A stretch of 64,000 nucleotides of DNA from CBDCGJ01 sp965238305 (lineage in GTDB: Bacteria > Pseudomonadota > Alphaproteobacteria > GCA-2731375), in assembly GCA_965238305.1 (NCBI GenBank), contig CBDEHK010000001.1, forward strand, positions 4,588,001 through 4,652,000, in the 5' to 3' direction. The number at the start of each line of letters is the position of its first letter. The first letter of the stretch is position 1. The notes under the pieces are model-generated. The model was not told the DNA's origin and made no database searches. It saw only the letters and a list, made by a program, of their open reading frames with translations. Positions 1 to 7,828 of the stretch are shown piece by piece. Position numbers and translations under genes: made by a program.

Positions 1-751
1 GCACTTTCGCGACTATACTGCCGGCATCGTTGACGATTTTATACCGCTTGCCGGTGACCGTGCTTTTTCCGACGATAAAGCGATTATTGGCGGCATCGGT
101 CGCATCGGTGGACGCTCGGTCATGGTCATCGGCCATGAAAAAGGCTGGGATACGCAATCGCGTCTGGCCCACAACTTCGGTTCCGCACGACCGGAAGGGT
201 ATCGCAAGGCGCAACGATTGATGCGTTTGGCGGACAAATTCAGTTTGCCGGTTGTCACCTTTGTCGACACGGCCGGCGCCTATCCAGGCGTCGGGGCGGA
301 AGAACGCGGGCAAGCCGAGGCGATCGCACAGTCAACCAGCACATGTCTGGAGTTAGGGGTGCCGATGATTGCTTGTATCGTCGGTGAAGGTGGCTCAGGC
401 GGCGCTGTGGCGTTGGCAACCGGCAACAAAGTCCTCATGTTCGAACATGCGATTTACGCGGTGATTTCACCGGAAGGATGCGCCTCTATCCTGTGGCGCT
501 CAGCGGAACGCGCGCAAGACGCTGCCGATGCAATGAAACTTACCGCCCAGAACCTCACTGAATTACAAGTTATCGACGGCATCGTGCCAGAACCAGTGGG
601 CGGCGCTCATCGTGATCCAAAGGCGGCAATGACCTTCCTATCCGACGCCATCGTCGACGCATTGGAAAGTTTTGACGGCATGGGGCCGGGCGAATTACGC
701 GCTCAGCGGCGAGAAAAATTTCTTGAAATCGGCAAGCATGGCTTGAGTTAG
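1..751 (+). CDS. accA: Acetyl-CoA carboxylase carboxyltransferase subunit alpha (3' part)
   Basis: Alpha subunit of the carboxyltransferase half of acetyl-CoA carboxylase. With AccD it moves the carboxyl group from biotin to acetyl-CoA to give malonyl-CoA, the first step of fatty acid synthesis, in the cytoplasm. The reading frame is open from base 2 and already codes for family sequence before the first ATG (DDFIPLAGDRAFSDD, then GGIGRIGGRSVMVIGHEKG), so the gene starts outside the window and about 70 N-terminal residues are missing. The crotonase-fold core is clear (FVDTAGAYPGVGAEERGQAE, then GEGGSGGAVALATG and SPEGCASILWR). About 249 residues are present, against roughly 315-320 for the family. 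Its TAG overlaps the stop of the convergent DUF3108 gene by 4 bases. Identification is very secure. Confidence 0.96.
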   Translation, partial: HFRDYTAGIVDDFIPLAGDRAFSDDKAIIGGIGRIGGRSVMVIGHEKGWDTQSRLAHNFGSARPEGYRKAQRLMRLADKFSLPVVTFVDTAGAYPGVGAEERGQAEAIAQSTSTCLELGVPMIACIVGEGGSGGAVALATGNKVLMFEHAIYAVISPEGCASILWRSAERAQDAADAMKLTAQNLTELQVIDGIVPEPVGGAHRDPKAAMTFLSDAIVDALESFDGMGPGELRAQRREKFLEIGKHGLS

Positions 752-1611
752 TTGAGTTTCCGCCAGGCCAACTTGATCTGATTGTCCAAAGTGAATTCCA
801 TCAGATGAACGATGGCGATGCCAAACCGGGAATCTGTTTCAATCCGAACTGGAACATTGATCCCCATGCGGTCTTTAGGCGAAAACCAGACATGCACAAG
901 CACTTTCGGTTTCTCCGGTTTCTTAGCGTTCGCGGTCTTTTTTTGTGCCTTTTCCCAATCTTCGACAAAGGCGATTTGCCGGTCATAATGTAGGCGGCAT
1001 TTAACGGCCTCGCCGGAAAAAGCGGCATAGGGGTTTTGCTTCAATTTATCGGGACCAAGATATTCGAAACGTATAGTATTCCGACGTTTGCCGGTAAAGA
1101 CATCCATATCCGGCGCGCAGAGATTGTCGCCGGCAGCTTGATGCAGTAAGCCACGGGTCAAAGCGGTCATCACATCGACCGGCAGACCAAACAATTCAAG
1201 TGGACCTTTGCTGTCGTCCTGATATTTACCGCTGCCTTTTATGGTGGCTACATAGGGGCCGCTGGCAGCATATTCGACCTTCACATCCCGAGTGCCGAGG
1301 CGATTGCTGCCGGTATGTAGGAACAAATTTGGCAGCAACATCCCGTCACTAATCTTGCCGGCGGATTTTGTTGAAGAACGCCATTCGAACATGGCGTCCA
1401 ATAATCCTTGCGTCTTGGTGGTAGCGGAGGCTTCATAACTGGTCGCGTCAATTGAGGCGCGATATTCTGCGTCCACGGCATGGACTCCGGCCGTATAGAC
1501 CCGAAACTTTAGCACAATCTCTTGCGCTTTCGCCTCGGACGCCATCGCCGCGGACACCATCGTCCCGACGCCGAAAGCGCCGGCAAAAGCGAAAATAACT
1601 AATTTAGTCAT
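748..1611 (-). CDS. DUF3108 domain protein, exported
   Basis: Periplasmic or envelope protein of the DUF3108 family; the function of the family is not established. I start it at the ATG at 1611 (MTKLVIFAFAG), because this gives a typical signal peptide with a small-residue cleavage region (SAAMASEAKA), and the ATG overlaps the end of the upstream glyoxalase-like gene as ATGACTAA, suggesting translational coupling. A longer frame to 1686 exists but has no signal-like N-terminus. The mature part is beta-rich with the family pattern: an N-terminal LKFRVYTAGVHAVDAEY strand, a central polar stretch, and a C-terminal section ending in AWRKLN. A charged insert (KKTANAKKPEKPK) is present near residue 225. 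Cotranscribed with the VOC gene. Confidence 0.8.
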   Translation of the reverse strand: MTKLVIFAFAGAFGVGTMVSAAMASEAKAQEIVLKFRVYTAGVHAVDAEYRASIDATSYEASATTKTQGLLDAMFEWRSSTKSAGKISDGMLLPNLFLHTGSNRLGTRDVKVEYAASGPYVATIKGSGKYQDDSKGPLELFGLPVDVMTALTRGLLHQAAGDNLCAPDMDVFTGKRRNTIRFEYLGPDKLKQNPYAAFSGEAVKCRLHYDRQIAFVEDWEKAQKKTANAKKPEKPKVLVHVWFSPKDRMGINVPVRIETDSRFGIAIVHLMEFTLDNQIKLAWRKLN

Positions 1612-2230
1612 TGCCCCCGACAACCAATTTATAATCTTCCTTGAACTGACCGATGCCGCGATCGAGGAAGTCTTGCTGCATGGCAAAACCGTTCCCCTGA
1701 TGGGCCGTCATTGCTTCAGGCGGTGTCGGCGCCGTCACCTCCGGCCAGTGACCAGGTTGTGGTCCGGCGCCTTCCGCCGCTACCGGCAAAGGGTCTTCGT
1801 CGTAAATAGCCGGTACCTGCAGCACTTCCATGGTGTCCCAACTGACTTCCAGTGGAATATTGTTATTATCAAAGAAGTAGACCGACCAAATGGTCCCATG
1901 ATCGACGGCGCCAGCGACCTCGAAGCCGGCTGCTTCAACCTTGTCTTTCAAGGCAAAAAGATCCTCACGGCTATCGACGGTAAATGAAACGTGATCGAAA
2001 CCAAGCGGTTCCCGGGTTGGCGCGCCGTGAAATTTCTGCCGCATTTTACTGGCGCCGGCATACTCAAAAAAAGCCACCTGGGTATTGCCGGCCCGGAAGA
2101 AATAGTGGCGATAACCGCCATGGCCGACACCTGCATGCAATTCCATGCCCAGCAAATCGCGATAAAACCGGACTGTTTCAGTCATATCGTCAGTGATAAA
2201 CGCCAGATGATTGATCCCTTTAATCTGCAT
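1604..2230 (-). CDS. VOC family (glyoxalase-like) dioxygenase or lyase
   Basis: Member of the vicinal oxygen chelate superfamily. The N-terminal 130 residues have the paired beta-alpha-beta-beta-beta fold (INHLAFITDDMTETVRFYRDLLGM, written here only as the motif start; then DHVSFTVDS in the second half and IPLEVSW at its end). His and Glu residues at the usual metal positions (H8, E57 region, H103 region, E150 region) are consistent with a metal enzyme, but the substrate cannot be read. I start at the ATG at 2230 because AAGGAG lies directly upstream; the frame runs further to 2296 without a better site. The last 60 residues are a family-untypical Pro/Gly-rich tail. It overlaps the downstream DUF3108 gene by 8 bases and is divergent from meaB. 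Confidence 0.75.
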   Translation of the reverse strand: MQIKGINHLAFITDDMTETVRFYRDLLGMELHAGVGHGGYRHYFFRAGNTQVAFFEYAGASKMRQKFHGAPTREPLGFDHVSFTVDSREDLFALKDKVEAAGFEVAGAVDHGTIWSVYFFDNNNIPLEVSWDTMEVLQVPAIYDEDPLPVAAEGAGPQPGHWPEVTAPTPPEAMTAHQGNGFAMQQDFLDRGIGQFKEDYKLVVGGND

Positions 2231-2336
2231 CCTGATCTCCTTGAATAAGCGCGTTAACGTTATTCGCTTAGATGAGATCATTTTATGACAAATCAAGGCG
2301 GGGTGACAGAGGCAATGGGATCAGGTATCGAAAGAC

Positions 2337-3326
2337 ATGAATGCACCGGATGATAATTTAGACACCCTAGCAGATGCCATTGGTGCCGGAAGTCGCCGGG
2401 CCCTGGCCCAGGCGATTACGTTAGTCGAATCAACTCGGCCCGACCATCGGGTCGAGGCCGAGGAATTGCTACGGCTGATTTTGCCGCTTCGGAAACCATC
2501 CCTGCGCCTTGGCATATCCGGTTCACCGGGGGTCGGCAAGTCGACTTTCATCGAAGCCTTTGGCTTGCATTTGATCGAAGCCGGAGAAACCGTTGCCGTC
2601 CTGGCGGTCGATCCCTCCTCAAAAAGAACTGGTGGCTCGATCTTGGGCGATAAAACCCGAATGGAGCGTTTGTCGAAAGAAGGCAAGGCGTTTATCCGCC
2701 CGTCGCCATCCGGTGGCGGTCTAGGCGGCGTCGCCCGACGCACCCGGGAAGCGATGCATTTGGTGGAGGCGGCGGGTTATTCCGTGGTCATTGTCGAAAC
2801 CGTCGGGGTCGGACAATCTGAAACCACGGTCGCTGAAATGGTCGACATGTTTATGCTATTATTGTCACCTGGCGGCGGCGACGAATTGCAAGGGATCAAG
2901 CGCGGAATTATGGAACTTGCGGATCTGATCATCGTTAATAAGGCCGATGGTGAATTTATCAAAGCGGCGCGACATGCTGCAGCCGATTATCGAAATGCAT
3001 TGCATCTAATCCGACCGCGATTCAACGAATGGACGCCGGAAGTCACTTTGGTGTCCTCGATCAACAAACACGGCATGGACGACGTGTGGGACGCGGCTAT
3101 GCGTTATCACGAAGCGATCAAAGCAACCGGCGCTTTCGAAGATCGCCGGGCTGGACAAGCGACCCGCTGGATGTGGTCGGAAGTAGAAGAAAGTCTGCTT
3201 AGCGCCCTCAAAAACGATCCAGCCGCCGGGGCCCTTGCACTGGACTTGGAAGCTGATGTGGCGAACGGCGCCTTATCGCCCGCCATCGCAGCCAAACGAG
3301 TACTCGCCGAATTCCTAAAAAACTAG
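2337..3326 (+). CDS. meaB: Methylmalonyl-CoA mutase-associated GTPase MeaB
   Basis: G3E-type P-loop GTPase (329 residues) that protects and reactivates B12-dependent methylmalonyl-CoA mutase and gates cofactor loading. Visible motifs: Walker A GSPGVGKST near residue 60, the family-specific VDPSSKRTGGSILGDKTRM with its switch and base-contact residues, ETVGVGQSE, and the guanine-specificity motif NKADG near residue 202. Length and C-terminal helical dimerisation arm are normal for MeaB/ArgK. The likely client, a single-chain mutase, is encoded at 58.4-60.5 kb on the other strand, so the pair is unlinked here. The TAG stop lies inside the terminal CTAG of the palindromic element that follows. 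Confidence 0.94.
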   Translation: MNAPDDNLDTLADAIGAGSRRALAQAITLVESTRPDHRVEAEELLRLILPLRKPSLRLGISGSPGVGKSTFIEAFGLHLIEAGETVAVLAVDPSSKRTGGSILGDKTRMERLSKEGKAFIRPSPSGGGLGGVARRTREAMHLVEAAGYSVVIVETVGVGQSETTVAEMVDMFMLLLSPGGGDELQGIKRGIMELADLIIVNKADGEFIKAARHAAADYRNALHLIRPRFNEWTPEVTLVSSINKHGMDDVWDAAMRYHEAIKATGAFEDRRAGQATRWMWSEVEESLLSALKNDPAAGALALDLEADVANGALSPAIAAKRVLAEFLKN

Positions 3327-3451
3327 AGTCTGTTTACAAAACACTTAGCCAGCCCGCGCGCCCTCCCGGCCACCCACGGGATCGTAACCTATGGGTGGCC
3401 GGGAGGGCGCGTGAGCTGGTGATGACTTCATGTTTATTGAACATGCTCTAG
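3323..3451. repeat. Palindromic element PE-1 (129 bp), CTAG-bounded, between convergent meaB and ccrM
   Basis: Nested palindrome beginning and ending with CTAG. Outer inverted repeats: left CTAGAGTCTGTTTACAAAAC, right (reverse complement) CTAGAGCATGTTCAATAAAC. The inner stem is long and GC-rich: left arm about 3358-3386 (CCAGCCCGCGCG then CCCTCCCGGCCACCCA) pairs with about 3393-3420 around a 15-base loop. The right arm holds GCTGGTGATGACTTCA, which is identical in the second copy at 32477-32606. The left CTAG contains the meaB stop and the right CTAG the ccrM stop. There is no T-tract, so it is not a standard intrinsic terminator, but the stem could stop transcription from both sides. It carries no protein. 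Probably a MITE-like or REP-like mobile palindrome. Confidence 0.85.
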
Positions 3452-4539
3452 TGCATTTCAGCGCGGATTTGTTGCCGTAAGATGTCGATAGGCACAAGTT
3501 TGCCACCATGTTCAAAACACCAGAAAGTCCAGCCATTGCAAGCTGGCGCACCTTGTAATTCCGCTCCGACTTTGTGAATTGAGCCGTTGAAGTTAGCTGC
3601 GGCCAGGCTACCGTCGGCCCGCACCCGAGCGGAATAGCGTCGCGAGGGATCGAAAAGTACATCGCCCGGTTTCAATAAACCGCGTTCAACTATCCAACCG
3701 AAAGGCACTCGTGGTTGTTGGCGTTTTGATTGGGTCACTTCCAAGTCTTTGTCAGCCAGTTTTTCAACCTGTGCAATGCGGTCGATAGCGATCTTGGCAT
3801 AACCCGCGTCGCGTTCGATGCCGACATAACGCCGGTCCAGGCGTTTCGCCACGGCCCCTGTGGTGCCGCTACCGAAGAACGGATCGAGGATGACATCGCC
3901 GGGCTTGCTGCAGGCCATAAGAATACGATGCAGCAGGGCTTCCGGTTTTTGTGTGGGATGGGCTTTTTGACCATCGATCTTCAGCCGTTCTTTGCCGGAA
4001 CAGATCGGTAACAACCAGTCGCTGCGCATTTGCAGATCATCGTTTGAGACCTTCAGCGCGTCGTAATTGAAGGTATAGCCCTTTTGGCCCTGACTTTTTG
4101 TGCACCAGATCAATGTTTCGTGCGCATTGGTGAAGCGTTTGCCGCGAAAATTCGGCATCGGATTTGACTTCCGCCAAATCACATCATTCATGATCCAGAA
4201 ACCTAAATCCTGCAACGTCGCTCCGACCCGGAAAATATTGTGATAACTGCCGATAACCCACAATGAGCCTTGGTCCGACAGAACCCGCCGGGCGGCCAAC
4301 AACCAATCATGCGTAAACTCGTCATAGGCTTTGAAGCTGTCAAACTGGTCCCAGGTTTCGACCACTCCTTCTACTTTGGTATTGTTCGGACGATACAGGT
4401 CGCCTTCAAGCTGAAGGTTGTAGGGTGGATCTGCGAAGATCATGTCAACCGAGCCGGCCGGCAACTGACGCATCACGTCGACGGCGTTTCCGACCACGAT
4501 TCGATCCAGGGGTAATTCTTTGAACGATTTTTTTGGCAT
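3448..4539 (-). CDS. ccrM: Cell-cycle DNA adenine methyltransferase CcrM (GANTC)
   Basis: Beta-class adenine-N6 methyltransferase that methylates GANTC. In Alphaproteobacteria it remethylates the chromosome late in replication and so times cell-cycle transcription. Motif IV DPPYNLQLEGDL is near residue 35, the WVIGSYHNIFRVG block and KSNPMPNFRGKRF follow, KAHPTQKPEALL is near residue 195, and motif I (AdoMet) DPFFGSGTTGAVAKRL is near residue 220, which is the beta-class order. The C-terminal 80 residues (RVPFGWIVERGLL, GSIHKVGAELQGAPACNGW) are the CcrM-specific DNA-recognition domain. I use the ATG at 4539 (363 residues, near the usual 358-376); a GTG at 4572 would add 11 residues. Neither start has a strong ribosome site. 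The stop is supplied by PE-1. rnhB lies directly upstream, as in many relatives. Confidence 0.95.
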   Translation of the reverse strand: MPKKSFKELPLDRIVVGNAVDVMRQLPAGSVDMIFADPPYNLQLEGDLYRPNNTKVEGVVETWDQFDSFKAYDEFTHDWLLAARRVLSDQGSLWVIGSYHNIFRVGATLQDLGFWIMNDVIWRKSNPMPNFRGKRFTNAHETLIWCTKSQGQKGYTFNYDALKVSNDDLQMRSDWLLPICSGKERLKIDGQKAHPTQKPEALLHRILMACSKPGDVILDPFFGSGTTGAVAKRLDRRYVGIERDAGYAKIAIDRIAQVEKLADKDLEVTQSKRQQPRVPFGWIVERGLLKPGDVLFDPSRRYSARVRADGSLAAANFNGSIHKVGAELQGAPACNGWTFWCFEHGGKLVPIDILRQQIRAEMH

Positions 4540-4553
4540 AATCGCGGGACAAT

Positions 4554-4592
4554 GAGTCAAACAGCGAATCACGTCAATATCTTTTTTGAATC
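4554..4592 (-). promoter_or_regulatory. Cluster of three GANTC sites in the ccrM leader
   Basis: GAGTC at 4554-4558, GAATC at 4566-4570 and GAATC at 4588-4592 lie in the short gap between rnhB and ccrM; the last overlaps the rnhB stop. GANTC is expected about once per 256 bases in random sequence, so three in 39 bases stands out. On the ccrM strand the same stretch holds TTGACG (about 4571-4576) as a possible -35. Caulobacter ccrM also has GANTC sites in its leader that affect its expression, so self-regulation by methylation is a reasonable inference. Confidence 0.55.
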
Positions 4593-5217
4593 AAAGCATT
4601 AGCTGTTCTTCTAACAGGGCCTTGACTGGTGCAAATTGGCGACGGTGATGGCGGGTCACACCATGGGCTTTTAGGCCCTCCAGATGTGCCTTGGTCCCGT
4701 AACCTTTGTTGCGTTCCCAGTTATAGCCGGGAAACTGGTTTGCCAAGCGACGCATCATCGCATCGCGGGTTTCTTTGGCGATAATCGATGCCGCCGCAAT
4801 CGACAGCGACTTCGCATCCCCTTTGACAATAGTTTCCCCGGGACAAGGTAAATCTGGCAGTCGGTTGCCATCGACAAGCGCATGATCCGGCAACGACGGC
4901 AAGTCGAGCACAGCACGGCGCATTGCCAGCATGGTGGCATGAAGAATATTAAGTTGGTTGATTTCTTCGACACTGGCGACGCCAACACCAATCTTGGCGA
5001 CCATATCAAGTTGGGCCCTCAACCCGGCCCTTTTGCTCTCACCAAGCTGTTTGGAATCCGCCAGTCCGACCGGCACATTTTGCCAATTGAGAACGACTGC
5101 GGCAGCCACGACGGGCCCGGCCAAGGGGCCACGGCCAGCTTCGTCGATGCCGCAGATAGTTTTCCCGTCCATCAGTCCAGCGGCGCGTTCAAACTCATCT
5201 GTCGGCAGTTCAACCAT
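4591..5217 (-). CDS. rnhB: Ribonuclease HII
   Basis: Cleaves the RNA strand of RNA-DNA hybrids and nicks 5' of single ribonucleotides in DNA, in replication and ribonucleotide repair. The 208-residue protein has the RNase HII pattern: CGIDEAGRGPLAGPVVAAAV with the first acidic pair (D24, E25 region), the GVASVEEINQLNILHATMLA block, DGNRLP with the third acid, and the SIAAASIIAKETRDAMM block with the last acid. Its start ATG follows the stop of the antiporter gene with no gap (TAA then ATG), so translation is probably coupled. ccrM follows 51 bases downstream. No oddities seen. Confidence 0.95.
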   Translation of the reverse strand: MVELPTDEFERAAGLMDGKTICGIDEAGRGPLAGPVVAAAVVLNWQNVPVGLADSKQLGESKRAGLRAQLDMVAKIGVGVASVEEINQLNILHATMLAMRRAVLDLPSLPDHALVDGNRLPDLPCPGETIVKGDAKSLSIAAASIIAKETRDAMMRRLANQFPGYNWERNKGYGTKAHLEGLKAHGVTRHHRRQFAPVKALLEEQLML

Positions 5218-6606
5218 TTAGTCATCGGCTCCGGGTCGGTCTTTTTGCTCCGCCGGCTGATCTGGAAAAGTTGCATCCCGGTTTTCACTGTCATTGGCTT
5301 CGTCACCCTTCCGTTGGTGAAACATTTCTTTGCCGGTCTCGCCAAGCCGGATGGTAAATTGCACCGTATGTTGTGACGCCAGGGCCACAGCGCGCACTTC
5401 GCGGCCATAAATGGCGTTCATCAATTCGCTAAAACTACGGATCGTGCTCCAGGGTATTTTGGCCAATTGCCGCGCCGAATAGAGCCAAAATGGACTGATC
5501 ATGAGGCTGAGCGCGATGATCGCAATCGCCAGACGCTGATCCTCTGCCGCCAACAGGCCGGCAGCGGCGCCTGCCGTGACCAAGACGAAAGAAAATTCAC
5601 CGATTTGACCGATACTGACGCCGGCAAGCCAAGCCCGCGGCCATGGTTCCCCCAATAATTTCAATAATCCGACATTTAGAATGGTCTTAACAACGGTCAC
5701 GAGTACCAACAGTAAAAGAACGATGCCTAAATTCTGCCAAATAAAGTTGAGATCCAGCAACAATCCGAAGGACAGGAACAGCATCATCAATAAAACCCCT
5801 TGGATCGGGATGGCGGCTTGTAAAATTGGCGCTCGCGCGATCGAGTTTCCAATCCAAAGTCCGGCAATAAAGGCGCCATAAGCCGCTGACATGCCCAAAA
5901 AACTGGAAATCAGGGCAGAACAAAAACAGTAAGCCATTGCCGTCACGGCAGCCATTTCCGGGTTATCGACGGTGCCTTTGGTAAACGGAACCCGCACTCT
6001 TTCCCGACGCGTCAAATAATAGATCAGCAGAACCAATAGAACTACCGAACCGAATACTTTCAAAATTGCCGATCCGTCTATGCCGCCATCGCTTTTCGCC
6101 ATCCCTTGTATGATCAGCAACATCGGCACGACGGCAAGATCCTGGGCGATTAATACACTGATCGCCGTGCGCCCGACTTCGGTCCTGATTTCGCCGATAT
6201 CTTCCAGAATTTTGATCGCCACCGCGGTCGACGAAAGCGCCACGACAAATCCGAATAGGACCCGCTGCGCCAGGGGCCAGTCAAGAAACCAACCGAGAAT
6301 AAAGGTGACAAGCAATCCGACAGCAATCTGTGCGCCGGCACATAACAAAGCCAACTTGATGACCCGGCGAAAGCCGCGCAGCGACATTTCCATACCGATG
6401 ATGAATAGCAGCATCAGCAGGCCCAATTCCGCCAGCGTTTCAACCGCCGCGCGGTCCTCGATGAACCCAAGAACCGACGGCCCCAACAGAACACCGGCGG
6501 CAATATAGCCAACAATAATCGGTTGCCGCAGGCGTTGCATCAACAACCCGCAGATTAGTGCCGCCGCTGCGACCAATGCTATTTCAAATAATCCTTCACC
6601 TGACAT
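5218..6606 (-). CDS. CPA2-family cation:proton antiporter without RCK domain
   Basis: Inner-membrane monovalent cation/proton antiporter of the CPA2 (KefB/RosB-like) type. About 12 hydrophobic segments cover residues 5-395, starting with the family motif LRQPIIVGYIAAGVLLGP near residue 28 and including SSTAVAIKIL with the GxxxxxT-type core and the ALSSTAVA helix break. KefB/KefC proteins continue into a TrkA-N (RCK) nucleotide-binding domain; here only a hydrophilic tail of about 70 residues follows, ending in a charged, Asp/Glu-rich stretch. The ion is not readable; K+ or Na+ export is typical. It heads a three-gene unit with rnhB and ccrM. The gap to the radical SAM gene upstream is 32 bases. 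Confidence 0.85.
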   Translation of the reverse strand: MSGEGLFEIALVAAAALICGLLMQRLRQPIIVGYIAAGVLLGPSVLGFIEDRAAVETLAELGLLMLLFIIGMEMSLRGFRRVIKLALLCAGAQIAVGLLVTFILGWFLDWPLAQRVLFGFVVALSSTAVAIKILEDIGEIRTEVGRTAISVLIAQDLAVVPMLLIIQGMAKSDGGIDGSAILKVFGSVVLLVLLIYYLTRRERVRVPFTKGTVDNPEMAAVTAMAYCFCSALISSFLGMSAAYGAFIAGLWIGNSIARAPILQAAIPIQGVLLMMLFLSFGLLLDLNFIWQNLGIVLLLLVLVTVVKTILNVGLLKLLGEPWPRAWLAGVSIGQIGEFSFVLVTAGAAAGLLAAEDQRLAIAIIALSLMISPFWLYSARQLAKIPWSTIRSFSELMNAIYGREVRAVALASQHTVQFTIRLGETGKEMFHQRKGDEANDSENRDATFPDQPAEQKDRPGADD

Positions 6607-6638
6607 ATCCAGGTTAATTTAGCAGAAAGTACGAGCTG

Positions 6639-7724
6639 TCAAAGAAGAGAAAGTTGCTCCACTGTCGATTTTACCCTTGGTCTGGCAAATTTACGGCTAT
6701 CGAGATTGTAATGACGATCATCCAGACCCATTCGACGGGCCGCCAGACGGAACCGTTGTGACAGGATTTGTGCGTATGGGCCTTCACCTTTCATCCGATA
6801 ATGAAAACGACTGTCGTAATCCTTGCCACCGCGGGCGGTGCGAATGTGATCCATCACCCGATTTTTCCGATCCGGATAGTTTTCCTGCAGCCATTGCCGC
6901 CACAGATCTTTTAGCTCCAAAGGCAGGCGTAACAAAATGTAGCTAGCTTCGCTGGCACCGGCTTTACCGGCCGCCTCCAATATTGCTTCCAACTCCTGAT
7001 CGTTGAGGCCGGGGATCATTGGCGCCGCCAACACACCGACCGGGATTCCGGCTCGGGTTAACTGATGAATAGCATCCAATCGTCGCTCCGGTGTTGCCGC
7101 GCGTGGTTCCATCCGTCGGCTTAGATTTCGATCCAGGGTCGTGACCGAGACCATCACTTTCGCCAATCCGTCGTTCGCCAAGTCGGACAGAATATCAATA
7201 TCCCGGGTCACCAGGTATGATTTGGTGATGATGCAAACCGGATGCGAATAGTCTCGCATGACTTGCAAGATCGACCGACTAATGCCGAGATTTTTTTCAA
7301 CTGGCTGATAGGCATCAGTATTAACGCCTAAAGCGATGACTTCGGGTTTATATGACTTCCGCTCAAATGTCTTGCGTAGCATTTCCGCCGCATCCGGCTT
7401 GAACAATATCTTACTTTCGAAATCCAGACCGGGTGAATAACCCAGATAGGCATGGCTGGGACGGGCGAAACAGTAGGCACAACCATGTTCGCAGCCACGG
7501 TAAGGATTGATGGATTTATTGAAATGAATATCCGGTGAAGTATTGCTGGCAATGATGCTGCGGCTGGTATCCCGGATCAACGTGGTGGTGAGCGCCGTCG
7601 GTGCCTCAACCGTGCCCCAACCATCATCGAAGGCGACCCGGCATTGCGGCTCGAAGCGGCCGCTATCGTTGCTCAGGACCCCACGTCCCCGGCGCGCGTC
7701 TGGATGAATGGGTGTTTGTTCCAT
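6639..7724 (-). CDS. PA0069 family radical SAM protein
   Basis: Radical S-adenosylmethionine enzyme of the PA0069/Rv2578c family, related to spore photoproduct lyase-like SplB (COG1533). The cluster-binding motif is RGCEHGCAYC with C78, C82 and C85. Family blocks follow: SPGLDFESKI, GVNTDAYQPVE, ITKSYLVTRDIDIL, VSVTTLDRNLSRRMEPRAA and APMIPGLND. The N-terminal 60 residues are a family extension that resembles an OB-like or DNA-contact segment but is not assigned. The reaction is unknown; a DNA repair or modification role is often guessed from the SPL relation. It is the first gene of the leftward block, and a GAAC direct repeat of the alphaproteobacterial LexA type sits 25 bases upstream of its start. 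Confidence 0.88.
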   Translation of the reverse strand: MEQTPIHPDARRGRGVLSNDSGRFEPQCRVAFDDGWGTVEAPTALTTTLIRDTSRSIIASNTSPDIHFNKSINPYRGCEHGCAYCFARPSHAYLGYSPGLDFESKILFKPDAAEMLRKTFERKSYKPEVIALGVNTDAYQPVEKNLGISRSILQVMRDYSHPVCIITKSYLVTRDIDILSDLANDGLAKVMVSVTTLDRNLSRRMEPRAATPERRLDAIHQLTRAGIPVGVLAAPMIPGLNDQELEAILEAAGKAGASEASYILLRLPLELKDLWRQWLQENYPDRKNRVMDHIRTARGGKDYDSRFHYRMKGEGPYAQILSQRFRLAARRMGLDDRHYNLDSRKFARPRVKSTVEQLSLL

Positions 7725-7748
7725 CCAACTAAGATATCAAGTTATTCA

Positions 7749-7774
7749 GAACAAAACAAGAATAAAACTAGAAC
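7749..7774 (-). promoter_or_regulatory. LexA-box-like triple repeat GAAC-N7-GAAT-N7-GAAC
   Basis: GAAC at 7749-7752, GAAT at 7760-7763 and GAAC at 7771-7774 have an exact 11-base period. On the other strand this reads GTTC-N7-ATTC-N7-GTTC. The alphaproteobacterial SOS operator is GTTC-N7-GTTC (or its complement), so each neighbouring pair matches 7 of 8 fixed bases. It lies 25 bases upstream of the radical SAM start and 55 bases upstream of the divergent glycosyltransferase gene. The flanks share AGAACAAA. Binding is inferred only from the pattern. Confidence 0.5.
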
Positions 7775-7828
7775 AAAGCCGATTTCCTTGGGATTGGTAG
7801 AAATCGACATTGGCGATAAACTGCCAGC

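Noticed and set aside
3323..3451. PE-1 as an ordinary rho-independent terminator
   Set aside because: There is no T-tract on either side of the stem, and the outer inverted repeats and second copy are not explained by a terminator.
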